The notes: generated from the sequence alone by a model not told the origin. Shown: positions 26,448 through 35,974, counted from the stretch's first letter. The stretch: 60,663 nt of DNA from Aequorivita sp. (GCA_030690315.1 JAUYGY010000027.1:1-60663), one strand, 5' to 3'. Translations and numbers: made by a program.

Positions 26448-26562
26448 AGATATTATTTAGACTGAATTAAAATAGATTGATTTTTTCAGCGCAAAAATAA
26501 TAGTGAAAAAGAAACCTCACAAGTTTATTTAGAATTAATTTAAATAAAATGCAAGTTGTTTA

Positions 26563-27045
26563 TTATTTAGTTGAAGAAATTTCCAGTTGGTGTTTATACT
26601 GAAGTCTAGCCAACCCAGCCCATTGAAGCAGTAATGTTTTATCGTTTTCGGAAACATTGCCGTGTATAAAAGTATAGGACCTTAATGGCATCTCATCTTT
26701 TTCTACCATTTCAACCAATTCCTCCAGTTTGTGTTCCTTCTTTTTAATGGTATAATTGTTCCACTCAGAAACATTGAAATGCTCCTTTCCTTCTTTAATA
26801 TGATCATCAAGCCAAAGTGAGAAAGGCGCAACTTCTGCATACCACGGATAGCTTGTTTGGTTGCTGTGACAATCATAACAGCTTTCCTTCAAAATCGCCG
26901 CTACTTTTGCGGAGGGTTTGGTTTCGGTTTCAAAGGCAGTAACACTTGTGTACCCTTCCCTGTTTTTTTCTGGGCGAATAAACTGAAGGGCCACTAAAAC
27001 AATAAGTGCCAGAACAAGAACACCGTTTATAATTTTTCTTAACAT
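26563..27045 (-). CDS. Haem-binding domain protein, c-type cytochrome-like
   Basis: The 160 aa protein has one N-terminal membrane anchor (LVLALIVLVALQF) and a haem attachment site C56-Y-D-C59-H60. Downstream, YPWYAEVAPFSLWLDDHI and the EEMVEKDEMPLRSY-like stretch are typical of the haem-binding domain of Bacteroidota (PF14376 type). It should carry electrons in the periplasm. It begins 2 bp after the 5'-nucleotidase stop and is probably co-transcribed with it. Confidence 0.88.
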   Translation of the reverse strand: MLRKIINGVLVLALIVLVALQFIRPEKNREGYTSVTAFETETKPSAKVAAILKESCYDCHSNQTSYPWYAEVAPFSLWLDDHIKEGKEHFNVSEWNNYTIKKKEHKLEELVEMVEKDEMPLRSYTFIHGNVSENDKTLLLQWAGLARLQYKHQLEISSTK

Positions 27046-27047
27046 AT

Positions 27048-28589
27048 TTATTTTTTCAATGAATTTAAATAGAAAATGATTGCCTTCCGAATATCTGCGG
27101 CAGTTTCAGTATCTTTCGGTGTATAAATTTTCACAACACCTATATTCTCGGGAGTTAAAAAAGGGATGTCCAATCCTTTCAGCAAAAAATCGCTAAGGGC
27201 TATCGTATAAGTTTTCTTTTCGGAAATTGGTTTTCCTTGAACCAACCAATCACCATTTGCTGCTTCCGATACATTATTCCGCTGCAAATAGGCTCCAGTG
27301 CCTCTTTTCTCTTCTCCATAATCAAGGATTTCCTTTAAAAGTTTTCCTTTCAATTCTACTTTTAATACTGTTCCTCCGAAAGGCAAAACACGAAAAATAT
27401 CTTTGGAAGTGATTTGCCCCGCGAGCATATCATCTACCCTAATGGAGCCTCCATTTACGAAGGACGCATCCACTTTGTTTTGATAGGAAAACGCCATTGC
27501 TTTGGTAATTATTTCGCCCAAGTTGGTTTGTATGCCTCTACTCGCACTGTCTGTGCCATCTAAGGGAATTGCGGGTTTGTAAATAACCTCGTCTGGATTA
27601 GCAATAACTTCTTTCAGTTTTTCATCTAGCAACGTGGTCCATTTTGCTACAATCCTTTCCACTTTTGCGTTGAAAGGTGTGTGTTCATCAACAAAAACTA
27701 GTTGTGAATGGACGTTGTGGTATTTCGTTGTAGGATTAAAAATAATAGTATGCACATACACACTTTTGGCATTTGCATCGGCTTTTGCAATTGAAGTTTT
27801 GCCCACCTTAACTAACATCGCGTTGTGTTCGTGGCCGCCCATTATTAAAGGAATGGATTGCATTAACCTTGCTAATTCTCTATCTTCTTCAATACTCACG
27901 TGGGTTAATCCAAAAACCAAATCAGACTTTTCACTTGCCAGTTTGAAGGCTCTTACTGCTTCGTTATAAATATCGCCATAGTAAACGAAATCTTGTGGAT
28001 TGGAAGGGAGGGTAACGCCGATAACCCCAAACTTCATTTCATTTCCGTTGGTATCTAAGGCTTTAAAAGTGGCGAAATCGGAAATTGGCACCTTTGTAAA
28101 TTCAAGCTTCGTTGAAAAGGACTCAATGCCTGCCTCAGTTACATGCCGCACATTTGCCGAAGTCCATTTAAATGTAGATTCATCCAATCTTTTTTGCAAA
28201 TCGTCTTCGCTTAAATCAAATTCATGGTTGCCAAAGGTTACCAAATCAAAATCCATGGCATTCATAACATCCACCATCTGTTTTCCGTTAAGGCGCTCGC
28301 CATCCACTTTTAAAGTTCCAAGCAAAGAAGGGTTCAAAAAATCGCCCGCCATAAAAAGATAGGTATTCGGAAATTGTTTTTTTATGGAATCGCGAATATG
28401 TGCTACTCTGGCCATTCCGCCATATTCACCACCGTTTAAAGGCGCTATTTCATATACATCGTTTACCTGTACAAACTTTAAAGTAACTAGCCCGTTGCCC
28501 TTAATTAAACCTTCAGTGCTGGGTTCTAAAATAGAACAACTACTTATAAATATGCCCTGCAAAAATAGAAACAGTACTATTTTTTTCAT
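27048..28589 (-). CDS. 5'-nucleotidase/metallophosphatase lipoprotein (UshA-like)
   Basis: The start is the ATG at 28589 (MKKIVLFLFLQGIFISSC, lipobox ending in Cys18), giving 513 aa; the longer frame runs into the next gene. The N-terminal metallophosphatase has LKFVQVNDVYEI, MAGDFLNPS, TFGNHEFD and GGHEH, which bind two metals. The C-terminal 5'-nucleotidase domain has NGGSIRVD and VLPFGGTVLKVELKG. It releases phosphate from extracellular nucleotides, anchored in the envelope. It starts one base after the stop of the HMG-CoA lyase gene. Confidence 0.92.
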   Translation of the reverse strand: MKKIVLFLFLQGIFISSCSILEPSTEGLIKGNGLVTLKFVQVNDVYEIAPLNGGEYGGMARVAHIRDSIKKQFPNTYLFMAGDFLNPSLLGTLKVDGERLNGKQMVDVMNAMDFDLVTFGNHEFDLSEDDLQKRLDESTFKWTSANVRHVTEAGIESFSTKLEFTKVPISDFATFKALDTNGNEMKFGVIGVTLPSNPQDFVYYGDIYNEAVRAFKLASEKSDLVFGLTHVSIEEDRELARLMQSIPLIMGGHEHNAMLVKVGKTSIAKADANAKSVYVHTIIFNPTTKYHNVHSQLVFVDEHTPFNAKVERIVAKWTTLLDEKLKEVIANPDEVIYKPAIPLDGTDSASRGIQTNLGEIITKAMAFSYQNKVDASFVNGGSIRVDDMLAGQITSKDIFRVLPFGGTVLKVELKGKLLKEILDYGEEKRGTGAYLQRNNVSEAANGDWLVQGKPISEKKTYTIALSDFLLKGLDIPFLTPENIGVVKIYTPKDTETAADIRKAIIFYLNSLKK

Positions 28590-28590
28590 C

Positions 28591-29454
28591 TTAATGATAT
28601 TTAGTGAAAATTTTTGTTGCTTCATTGTGCGCGCTTTCAAAAGACATTGGGTTTATATTGCTCGAAACCTTTTCAGCTGTAAAATAGCTGAGCATTTTTT
28701 CAGTGGGCATATTTCCTGTTAATTCATCTTTTGCCATTGGGCAACCTCCAAAACCTTGAATGGCTCCATCAAAACGTTTACATCCGGCTTTATATGCCGC
28801 ATCAACTTTTTCGTGCCAAGCTTTTGGTGTGGTGTGCAAATGTGCGCCAAATTCTATGTGGGGATATTTGGGTATTAAATTACTAAATAAATATGAAATA
28901 ATATCTGGTGTGGAGGAACCCACGGTATCGCTGAGCGAAAGTATCTTTACGCCCATTGCTGAAAGCTTTTCGGTCCACTCGCCTACTATTTCTACATTCC
29001 ACGGATCGCCATACGGATTTCCGAAGCCCATTGATAAGTATGCAACAACCTCCTTATTATTCTTATCGGCAAGGTTTAAAATTTCCTGAAGAATTACCAA
29101 CGATTCTGAAATTGTTTTGTGGGTATTCCGCATCTGGAAGTTTTCAGAAATGGAAAAAGGGTAACCCAAATAATTAATTTCAGCGTGTTTCACGGCATCT
29201 TCAGCCCCGCGAAGGTTGGCAATTATGGCCAACATTTTACTTTTTGTAGCAGAAAGATCCAATTTTGAAAGTACTTCTGCAGTGTCCTGCATTTGTGGAA
29301 TTGCCTTTGGCGAAACGAAACTCCCGAAATCAATGGTGTCAAAACCACAGCGCAAAAGTGAGTGTATATATTTCACTTTTTGCTCAGTAGGGATCCATTC
29401 TTTGATGCCTTGCATAGCATCGCGCGGACATTCTATTATTTTTACTTGCTGCAT
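28591..29454 (-). CDS. Hydroxymethylglutaryl-CoA lyase
   Basis: The 287 aa TIM-barrel enzyme of the HMGL-like family cleaves HMG-CoA to acetoacetate and acetyl-CoA, the last step of leucine breakdown. It has VKIIECPRDAMQG with Arg and Asp at the active site, AHLHTTPKAW with metal-ligand histidines, and the signature loop GFGGCPMAKDELTGNMPTE with its catalytic Cys. Leucine dehydrogenase is encoded at 34.7 kb, consistent with leucine catabolism in this organism. The gene leads the 5'-nucleotidase and haem-binding genes. Confidence 0.92.
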   Translation of the reverse strand: MQQVKIIECPRDAMQGIKEWIPTEQKVKYIHSLLRCGFDTIDFGSFVSPKAIPQMQDTAEVLSKLDLSATKSKMLAIIANLRGAEDAVKHAEINYLGYPFSISENFQMRNTHKTISESLVILQEILNLADKNNKEVVAYLSMGFGNPYGDPWNVEIVGEWTEKLSAMGVKILSLSDTVGSSTPDIISYLFSNLIPKYPHIEFGAHLHTTPKAWHEKVDAAYKAGCKRFDGAIQGFGGCPMAKDELTGNMPTEKMLSYFTAEKVSSNINPMSFESAHNEATKIFTKYH

Positions 29455-29536
29455 TGTTTCAAAGATAGTTTTTGAAAGAGGAAATACGAAATTAGAAATG
29501 GGAAAAATTTGTGAGGCAAGTTAGAAATATGATTTC

Positions 29537-30151
29537 TTATGGCAATAAAATAAATATCGCTATCGCAACAAAAACTACTATCTGCAACCATTTCAAAACA
29601 TTGCCCATATTTTTCCATTTCAAAAGTAAACCTGAAATTCGGCCAGAAGCCAAAGCAATGATGCTGAATGTTATAAAAGAAATCAGCATAAAATTAATTC
29701 CCAAAATATAAAATTGCATAACTGTATTCCCCTCCTTATCCCAAAGAAAGCCTGGGAAAAATGCCAAAAAGAAAATCATCACTTTCGGGTTTAAGAGGTT
29801 CATAATCACTCCTGTTTTAAAAAGCAGGGAGTACGATTTCTTCGGCGCATTTTCTGCCAAAGTAATATTTTCATCACTCTTATAAACTTTGTATGCCAAG
29901 TACAGCATGTAGAAAGCGCCCAATACTTTTATGCAATAAAAAATTTCTTCCGAAGCTGCTATAATTGCAGAAATGCCAAAAGCCAAAAGGGTTGTGTGAA
30001 CAATGCAGCCACTAATTAAACCCGCAGTGGTAGCGATGCCACTTTTGGTGCCGTTTACAAAAGATTGGGTGAGCACATAAATATTATCCGGACCCGGAGA
30101 AATTGCGAGTGCGAGTGTAGCTATTGAAAATGAAAGTAGGGTTTCAAACAT
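29537..30151 (-). CDS. LysE/RhtB-family exporter
   Basis: The 204 aa membrane protein has about six helices and the family motif ALAISPGPDNIYVLTQSFVN at its start, then GLISGCIVHTTLL. LysE/RhtB proteins export amino acids or homoserine lactones; the substrate here is unknown. The gaps on both sides carry short repeated words (see tracts near 29.5 and 30.2 kb). Confidence 0.9.
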   Translation of the reverse strand: MFETLLSFSIATLALAISPGPDNIYVLTQSFVNGTKSGIATTAGLISGCIVHTTLLAFGISAIIAASEEIFYCIKVLGAFYMLYLAYKVYKSDENITLAENAPKKSYSLLFKTGVIMNLLNPKVMIFFLAFFPGFLWDKEGNTVMQFYILGINFMLISFITFSIIALASGRISGLLLKWKNMGNVLKWLQIVVFVAIAIFILLP

Positions 30152-30255
30152 AAAAAAGACATAAGACCGCTGCGCTATAAGATGTATGATTTATGACTCG
30201 CGATTTATTGAATTCGGGATATTTTTTTAATGTTGGGTTAAAGTTATAAAAAGTA

Positions 30256-30288
30256 GTCCTATGTCTTAAGTCTTACAGTCCTATGTCC
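30256..30288. repeat. Short-period tandem tract overlapping the 3' end of pyrD
   Basis: The plus strand reads GTCCTAT, GTCTTAA, GTCTTACA, GTCCTAT, GTCCC, a 7-8 nt pseudo-period. It covers the pyrD stop codon and encodes the last eight or so residues of the protein. Related words (GACATAAGAC) recur at about 30167 on the other side of the gap. Confidence 0.7.
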
Positions 30289-31323
30289 CTTCAATATCGC
30301 TTTATTTATTTGCTTTATCAAATCCGGTCCTTCGTAAATAAATCCTGTATAAAGCTGCACCAAACTCGCTCCAGCATATAGTTTTTCCAAAGCATCTTCT
30401 GCGGAATGGATTCCCCCAACTCCAATTATGGGAAACGCTTTATCGCTCTTTTCTGAAAGAAATCGGATTACTTCCGTAGCTCTTTTGCTTAAAGGTTTGC
30501 CACTTAAACCGCCCATTTCCTTTTTGTTTTCGGACGAAATTCCTTCGCGAGAAATGGTTGTGTTGGTTGCAATAACGCCGTCAATTTTTGTTGTTGCAAC
30601 AATTTCAATGATGTCTAAAAGTTGTTCATCGGTCAAATCGGGTGCAATTTTCAGAAGAATGGGTTTTCGTTTTTCTTTTGAATTATTCTTATCTTGAAGT
30701 GTTTGCAACAAATCCGTCAACGGTTTCTTTTCCTGCAAAGCGCGAAGATTTGGTGTATTTGGCGAACTTACGTTTACCACAAAATAATCTACATAATCAA
30801 AAAGCTTTTCAAAACAAATTAGATAATCATTAACCGCTTCTTCATTGGGCGTGGTTTTGTTTTTGCCAATGTTGCCGCCAATTAAAACACGGTCGCTGAG
30901 CGGAGCCGAAGCGACCTTTCCATTTTTCTTCAATCTTTCAACAGCTTCATCAACGCCTCCATTATTAAAGCCCATTCTATTTATAATCGCCGAGTCTTCC
31001 TTTAAACGGAACAAACGCGGCTTCTCATTTCCAGGCTGCGGTTTTGGCGTCACGGTTCCTATTTCAATAAAACCGAACCCGAAATTTGAAAGTTCTTTGT
31101 ACAGTTTCGCATCTTTATCAAATCCCGCCGCAAGCCCTACGGGGTTTGGAAATTTCAACCCAAAAAGTTCGCGTTCCAGTATCGGGTTTTCAATTTTGTA
31201 AATACTTCGAAAAAGACTTCCGAAGCCAATTTTATGGGAAAATCGAATCAATGAAAAAGTGAAATGGTGGATTTTCTCGGGATCGAAACAGAAAAAAATA
31301 GGACGAATAAACGTTTTGTACAT
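30259..31323 (-). CDS. pyrD: Dihydroorotate dehydrogenase (quinone), class 2
   Basis: The 354 aa membrane-associated flavoenzyme oxidises dihydroorotate to orotate for pyrimidine synthesis, passing electrons to quinone. It has the class 2 N-terminal helix, [13 protein letters not shown] for [23 protein letters not shown], and the catalytic Ser region [13 protein letters not shown]. Two oddities: residues about 135-144 ([10 protein letters not shown]) appear to be an insertion compared with the usual [13 protein letters not shown] stretch, encoded by the palindrome-like 30891-30916; and the C-terminal HRTVRLKT is encoded by a simple repeat. The enzyme should still be functional, as all motifs remain. 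Confidence 0.95.
   Translation of the reverse strand: MYKTFIRPIFFCFDPEKIHHFTFSLIRFSHKIGFGSLFRSIYKIENPILERELFGLKFPNPVGLAAGFDKDAKLYKELSNFGFGFIEIGTVTPKPQPGNEKPRLFRLKEDSAIINRMGFNNGGVDEAVERLKKNGKVASAPLSDRVLIGGNIGKNKTTPNEEAVNDYLICFEKLFDYVDYFVVNVSSPNTPNLRALQEKKPLTDLLQTLQDKNNSKEKRKPILLKIAPDLTDEQLLDIIEIVATTKIDGVIATNTTISREGISSENKKEMGGLSGKPLSKRATEVIRFLSEKSDKAFPIIGVGGIHSAEDALEKLYAGASLVQLYTGFIYEGPDLIKQINKAILKGHRTVRLKT
30891..30916. repeat. Dispersed palindrome-like element inside pyrD
   Basis: The 26-bp sequence has arms GGTCGCT and AGCGACC around CTGAGCGGAGC-type core. Related cores occur between genes at about 25117 (CTGAGCGGAGC) and 32711 (CTGAGCGCAGC). It is in frame in pyrD and codes for the extra residues described there. 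Confidence 0.6.
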
Positions 31324-31408
31324 AGTTGAAAAATGTGTTACAAAAATACACTAATCTATGTATTTGTTATTTTGAATATGCTTTATTTTGTAGGATAAAA
31401 GAAAAGCT

Positions 31409-32671
31409 ATGATTGAAAAACAACACATTATTGATCGCTTTATAAGTTATGTTACCATTGACACGGAAAGTGATCCAAACAGCGACACAACACCAAGTAC
31501 CAAAAAACAGTGGGATCTCGCCAATAAACTTGCCGAAGAACTAAAACAAATAGGAATGGAAGACGTGAGCATTGACGATAACGCTTACATAATGGCAACG
31601 TTACCTTCTAACGTTTCGCATCCAGTTCCCGTAATCGGGTTTGTTTCACACTTTGATACTTCGCCAGATTTTACCGGTGCGAACGTAAAGCCACAAATTG
31701 TTGAAAACTACAACGGAAAGGATATTGTTCTCAATAAAGAAAAGGATATTATTCTGTCGCCAGATTATTTTGAGGATTTGTTGCTTTACAAAGGACAAAC
31801 ACTTATTACCACAGATGGTACAACCCTTTTGGGTGCCGATGATAAAGCTGGGATTACCGAAATAGTTTCGGCCATGGAATATCTCATCAACCATCCCGAA
31901 ATTAAACACGGAAAAATTCGCGTAGGTTTCACCCCCGATGAAGAAATTGGTCGCGGCGCACATAAATTTGATGTGAAAAAATTTGGGGCAGACTGGGCAT
32001 ACACGATGGACGGAAGCCAAGTGGGCGAATTGGAATATGAAAACTTCAACGCGGCCGGCGCAGTAGTTACCGTACACGGAAAAATAGTGCACCCAGGTTA
32101 TGCCAAGGGAAAAATGGTGAACAGTATGTATATCGCCACAGACTATATCAATTCGTTGCCAAGGCTTGAAAGCCCTGAACATACCGAAGGTCGCGAAGGA
32201 TTTTTTCACCTTCATGGCATAAAAGGGTCTGTTGATGAAACTATAATCCAATACATCATCCGCGACCACGATAAAATACATTTTGAGGCGAGAAAAGAAA
32301 TGATCCAAAAATTGGCCAATGAACTAAATGAACAATTTGAAAAGGAAGTGGTTACTGTTGAGATAAAAGATCAATATTTCAATATGCGTGAAAAGATTGA
32401 ACCCGTGATGCACATTGTAAAAATTGCTAAACAAGCCATGGAACAAGCGGGTATTGAACCCATCATAAAACCAATTCGTGGCGGCACTGATGGCTCGCAG
32501 CTAAGTTTTATGGGGCTTCCCTGCCCTAATATTTTTGCGGGGGGTCACAATTTTCACGGAAGGTATGAATATGTGCCTGTAGAAAGTATGCAAAAAGCCG
32601 TGGAAGTAATTGTGAACATCGCCCAAATAACAGCGCTTGATATTTCAAAATTCAAAAAAGAAGAGGAATAA
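31409..32671 (+). CDS. pepT: Peptidase T (tripeptide aminopeptidase)
   Basis: The 420 aa M20B metallopeptidase removes the N-terminal residue from tripeptides in the cytosol. Zn ligands and catalytic residues are in [45 protein letters not shown] and GGHNFHG. The start [20 protein letters not shown] is canonical, and length is as usual for the family. The gene is monocistronic and ends in a strong hairpin. Confidence 0.97.
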   Translation: MIEKQHIIDRFISYVTIDTESDPNSDTTPSTKKQWDLANKLAEELKQIGMEDVSIDDNAYIMATLPSNVSHPVPVIGFVSHFDTSPDFTGANVKPQIVENYNGKDIVLNKEKDIILSPDYFEDLLLYKGQTLITTDGTTLLGADDKAGITEIVSAMEYLINHPEIKHGKIRVGFTPDEEIGRGAHKFDVKKFGADWAYTMDGSQVGELEYENFNAAGAVVTVHGKIVHPGYAKGKMVNSMYIATDYINSLPRLESPEHTEGREGFFHLHGIKGSVDETIIQYIIRDHDKIHFEARKEMIQKLANELNEQFEKEVVTVEIKDQYFNMREKIEPVMHIVKIAKQAMEQAGIEPIIKPIRGGTDGSQLSFMGLPCPNIFAGGHNFHGRYEYVPVESMQKAVEVIVNIAQITALDISKFKKEEE

Positions 32672-32740
32672 AAAAATTAAATTCCAAAACCCATTTCCAA
32701 TTTTGCCATCCTGAGCGCAGCAGGACCAAATTCCAAATAA

Positions 32741-32780
32741 AAAAACTCCCTCAACTAATTAAATTAGTGAGGGAGTTTTT
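32741..32780. terminator. Hairpin terminator between pepT and yajC
   Basis: AAAAACTCCCTCA pairs with TGAGGGAGTTTTT (one bulge near the loop), with A and T runs outside. It can serve convergent pepT and yajC. Confidence 0.88.
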
Positions 32781-32801
32781 ATTTAAAAAAGGAACAATTT
32801 A

Positions 32802-33092
32802 TTATTTCTTCACTTTCTCGGGAGCGTTGATTTTTGCAGTTTTTTCCATAGAAATAGCTGCTCTTTCAAACTTTATTTTTCCGGCACCACATTCAATAAG
32901 GCAGGTTCCATCGTCATTAAGCTCTAGCACTCTACCGTGAATTCCACCATTGGTAATCACTTTATCGCCTTTTTTAAGTTGGGCGGCAAACTGCTTTTCC
33001 TGTTTGGCTTTTTTCATCTGTGGACGTATCAAGAAAAGATACATCACCAGAAACAATAATATTATAGGTAAAAAACTTTGTATTTGTTCCAT
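32802..33092 (-). CDS. yajC: Preprotein translocase subunit YajC
   Basis: The 96 aa protein has one N-terminal membrane helix (FLPIILLFLVMYLFLIRPQM) followed by KKAKQEKQFAAQLKKGDKVI and TNGGIHGRV, the YajC hallmark. It assists SecDF in protein export. It follows the DUF1573 gene by 31 bp and is probably co-transcribed with it. Confidence 0.95.
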   Translation of the reverse strand: MEQIQSFLPIILLFLVMYLFLIRPQMKKAKQEKQFAAQLKKGDKVITNGGIHGRVLELNDDGTCLIECGAGKIKFERAAISMEKTAKINAPEKVKK

Positions 33093-33123
33093 AGCAATTT
33101 TTAGTAATCCAAAAAATAATTTA

Positions 33124-33606
33124 TTAGGATGTTGGGGTTTTTACTGGAGCAACTGCTGCGCCTTCTTTAGGGTTTACAAAAGCCTTAATTGTTAAAGTTT
33201 CAGTACCAGCTTTGGTATTGGTAGTAAGGGTAACAGTTTTGCTAACTTGGTTTTGACCGCTACCGTTGAATTTTACCAACAATTCAGCAGAAGCTCCTGG
33301 AGCAACAGCTTCTTTTGGGTATTCTGGAACGGTGCAACCACAGCTACTTTTTGCGTTTACGATCATTAAAGGAGCTTCGCCAGTGTTTGTGAATTTGAAA
33401 ACGTGTTCAACATTGGTTCCTTGGTCTATTGTTCCGAAATCGAATGTACTTTCTTCGAAAGTGATTACAGGAAATTTACCAGATTCAGCGTCACGTGCTT
33501 CAGCAGTGGCTACGTTTTCTTCGTTAACTTTGTCAGCAGCATTGTCCTTACAAGAAGAAAATGCAAAAACAGATAGTACAGCTACTATTAAAATTGATTT
33601 TTTCAT
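33124..33606 (-). CDS. DUF1573 lipoprotein
   Basis: The 160 aa product has a lipobox (VFAFSSC, Cys19) and one DUF1573 Ig-like domain: FDFGTIDQGTNVEHVFKFTN, APLMIVNAKSSCGCTVPEYP, then the beta-sandwich. Function is unknown, although it is among the commonest envelope lipoproteins of Bacteroidota. A TAnnTTTG box lies 32 bp upstream. The yajC gene follows. Confidence 0.9.
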   Translation of the reverse strand: MKKSILIVAVLSVFAFSSCKDNAADKVNEENVATAEARDAESGKFPVITFEESTFDFGTIDQGTNVEHVFKFTNTGEAPLMIVNAKSSCGCTVPEYPKEAVAPGASAELLVKFNGSGQNQVSKTVTLTTNTKAGTETLTIKAFVNPKEGAAVAPVKTPTS

Positions 33607-33637
33607 GATAATTAATATTTTTATGTTTTTAGCACGC

Positions 33638-33645
33638 CAAAAATA
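33638..33645 (-). promoter_or_regulatory. Putative -7 box for DUF1573-yajC
   Basis: The minus strand reads TATTTTTG, about 32 bp before the DUF1573 ATG and just after the nusB stop, so the two genes may be transcribed apart from nusB. Confidence 0.45.
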
Positions 33646-33660
33646 GGGATTTTTTTACTT

Positions 33661-34605
33661 CTATTGAAGCCCACGGCCAATTTTATTCAATTTGCCATTT
33701 TCCTCGAACTCCTTTACTATTTTATCCAAAATTCCGTTTACGAAGATACTGCTCTTTGGGGTTGAATATTCTTTGGATACCTCCAAATATTCATTGATGG
33801 TAGCGCGAACAGGAATTGACGGAAAGTATAAAAACTCGGCAATACCCATTTTCAAAATAATCAAATCTATATCGGCTATTCTATCTTGGTCCCAGTTTGG
33901 GGTTTTCCCTTCTATTTGGGCATTCAGTTTGTCTTCGTTCAGAATTACTTTTCTGAAAAGTTGCAGTGCGTATTCACGGTCCTCATCATTTTTATAAAGA
34001 TTGGGAACCAAAAGGGAAGAAGCATTTTTTTCTGAAAGCTTCCCCAGCATTTTAACAATGGCTGTGTTCACAATCGGAAAATCATCAACCCAAGTGAGGC
34101 GCTTATCTTCTATATATTCATAAAGCTTGTCATTGGGAGCAACAACTTCCTTAAAAATTTTAATCACAAAATCTTGGTCTTCCTTATAGGTTGTCTCCTT
34201 TTTTAATAGATACTCATTGTACCACCCTAACTCGCGAAGTTCATTAAAAATGATATTCACATATTCTCCATCCAGATGCCAGTAATTGAGTTTTTTCTTT
34301 TCTATTATTTCAGAAAAAGTAGAATTGGCGGCAATTACCCGAATCAATTTGTTATCCACGAAAGTGCGGCTTGGGTTTTTTTCCGAAGCTGTGGCAAGAT
34401 GTTTTTTTTGTGATGTATTGAGAAATTTTTCAGCCTGCTCCTGAAGTGCGACAAACAGCTGCAACATCAATAAGTAAAGATCCTGCATCTGGTCTATGCT
34501 GTGGTGCAAAAATTTTTCCTGTGCATCAATATTCGGATTTTCACGCTGGTTGTATGCGTAAATGGACTGCAAAACTTTTACTCGGATATGTCTTCTTGTA
34601 AGCAT
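33661..34605 (-). CDS. nusB: Transcription antitermination factor NusB (long form)
   Basis: The 314 aa protein is twice the length of E. coli NusB, as usual in Bacteroidota. It starts MLTRRHIRVKVLQSIYAYNQ, the canonical RNA-binding N terminus. The NusB helical core continues near the C terminus (DLIILKMGIAEFLYFPSIPV, TINEYLEVSKEYSTPKSSIF). A middle insertion of about 130 aa is charged and helical. It binds boxA RNA in rRNA antitermination complexes. Confidence 0.95.
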   Translation of the reverse strand: MLTRRHIRVKVLQSIYAYNQRENPNIDAQEKFLHHSIDQMQDLYLLMLQLFVALQEQAEKFLNTSQKKHLATASEKNPSRTFVDNKLIRVIAANSTFSEIIEKKKLNYWHLDGEYVNIIFNELRELGWYNEYLLKKETTYKEDQDFVIKIFKEVVAPNDKLYEYIEDKRLTWVDDFPIVNTAIVKMLGKLSEKNASSLLVPNLYKNDEDREYALQLFRKVILNEDKLNAQIEGKTPNWDQDRIADIDLIILKMGIAEFLYFPSIPVRATINEYLEVSKEYSTPKSSIFVNGILDKIVKEFEENGKLNKIGRGLQ

Positions 34606-34691
34606 ATTTTTTTGAAAGAACTAGTTTAAAGAAACAACGCACAAGATATTTCCTGTGCGCTGCAAAGATAGTGTTTTAAGAAAACCGAAAC

Positions 34692-35789
34692 CTATTTTTC
34701 GTTTTTTCTTGCATCAATTCTAGCTTGGGCCACATTGAATGCCGCTTGATAGGTGGTAATATTTTCTGCATCAGCTTTTTTCAATATTTCAAGCGTGGTG
34801 TTGTAAATATTTTCTGTCTTGCGAATTATTTCCTTTCGGTCATAGTTTTCAAGTTCTGCGTAAACGTTTATAATTCCGCCAGCATTTATCAAAAAATCTG
34901 GAGCGTAAAGTATGCCTTTTTCACGAAGCATTTTTCCATGTCTCTGCTCGTCTGCCAATTGATTATTTGCGGCTCCCGCAATTATTTTTGCATTCAATTG
35001 TTGTATGGTGCGGTCATTTACCGTAGCACCTAGAGCACAGGGAGCATATATATCCATTTGTTCTGCGTAAAGATTGCTACCGCCGTAAATTTCTACGCTG
35101 TATTTATCGCGAACTTCTTCCAAACGCTCTTGGTTTATATCTGAAATATAAACCTTGGCACCTTCGTTGCTCAAGTTTTCAACCAGTGCTTCCCCTACAT
35201 TGCCAATTCCCTGAACATAAACAACTTTATCTTCAAGCACATCGCTTCCAAATTTATATTTTGCTGCAGCTTTCATTCCCATAAAAACACCGTATGCGGT
35301 TATAGGGGAAGGATTCCCAGCACCACCTTTTGATTCTGAAATTCCTGTAACGTAGGGCGTAACTGTTCTCACCAAATCCATATCGGAAGTTGCCATCCCA
35401 ACATCTTCAGCAGTAATATATTTTCCGCCAAGAGAATGAACGAATTCACCAAATTTCAACATCAACTCGGGAGTTTTTTGTGTTTTGGCATCGCCAATTA
35501 AAACCGCCTTTCCGCCACCAAGGTTTAAACCTGTGATTGCGCTTTTATATGTCATTCCGCGTGATAGGCGAAGTACGTCATTCAAAGCTTCCCATTCGCT
35601 AGTATAATTCCACATTCTTGTTCCTCCCAAAGCTGGTCCCAAAACGGTATTGTGGATACCAATTATTGCTTTTAAACCAGTATCTTTGTCGTTGCAAAAA
35701 ACGATTTGCTCGTGATTGTCAAAGGACAGTTGCCCAAAAACAGGGTCCATTTTGTGAAGTTCGTTTGTATTGATTACCTCAGTTACCAT
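34692..35789 (-). CDS. Leucine dehydrogenase (Glu/Leu/Phe/Val dehydrogenase)
   Basis: The 365 aa NAD-dependent enzyme deaminates branched-chain amino acids. It has LGPALGGTRMW, the catalytic Lys in GMTYKSAITGLNLGGGKAVL, and the NAD fold VYVQGIGNVGEALVENLSNE. Length and wording match leucine dehydrogenase rather than glutamate dehydrogenase (about 450 aa). A strong promoter match lies 40 bp upstream. Confidence 0.93.
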   Translation of the reverse strand: MVTEVINTNELHKMDPVFGQLSFDNHEQIVFCNDKDTGLKAIIGIHNTVLGPALGGTRMWNYTSEWEALNDVLRLSRGMTYKSAITGLNLGGGKAVLIGDAKTQKTPELMLKFGEFVHSLGGKYITAEDVGMATSDMDLVRTVTPYVTGISESKGGAGNPSPITAYGVFMGMKAAAKYKFGSDVLEDKVVYVQGIGNVGEALVENLSNEGAKVYISDINQERLEEVRDKYSVEIYGGSNLYAEQMDIYAPCALGATVNDRTIQQLNAKIIAGAANNQLADEQRHGKMLREKGILYAPDFLINAGGIINVYAELENYDRKEIIRKTENIYNTTLEILKKADAENITTYQAAFNVAQARIDARKNEK

Positions 35790-35829
35790 AGCTTATTTAT
35801 TTTTTTGTTTGCCCTCTAAAACGGCGGTG

Positions 35830-35861
35830 CAAAAGTAACTTATTGTTGTTAATATCACAAA
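35830..35861 (-). promoter_or_regulatory. Leucine dehydrogenase promoter (complete Bacteroidota consensus)
   Basis: The minus strand has TTTG (35858-35861), a 20-nt spacer and TACTTTTG (35830-35837): both boxes match the TTTG / TAnnTTTG consensus exactly. It is the best promoter match I found in the window. Confidence 0.75.
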
Positions 35862-35927
35862 GTATAGGCAGTTAATTTAAGATTTAAAAAAATTGATATT
35901 ATTGAGGTATTTACAATTCGCATACAA

Positions 35928-35964
35928 ATAACTCAGTAACCATTAACCTAATAACTCAATAATA
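35928..35964. repeat. 8-nt-period degenerate tract before the ABC exporter gene
   Basis: Units read TAACTCAG, TAACCATT, AACCTAAT, AACTCAAT, ending 11 bp before the exporter ATG. The 13-mer ATAACTCAGTAAC recurs exactly at 43382-43394. Confidence 0.6.
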
Positions 35965-35974
35965 AAAAGAGTAA

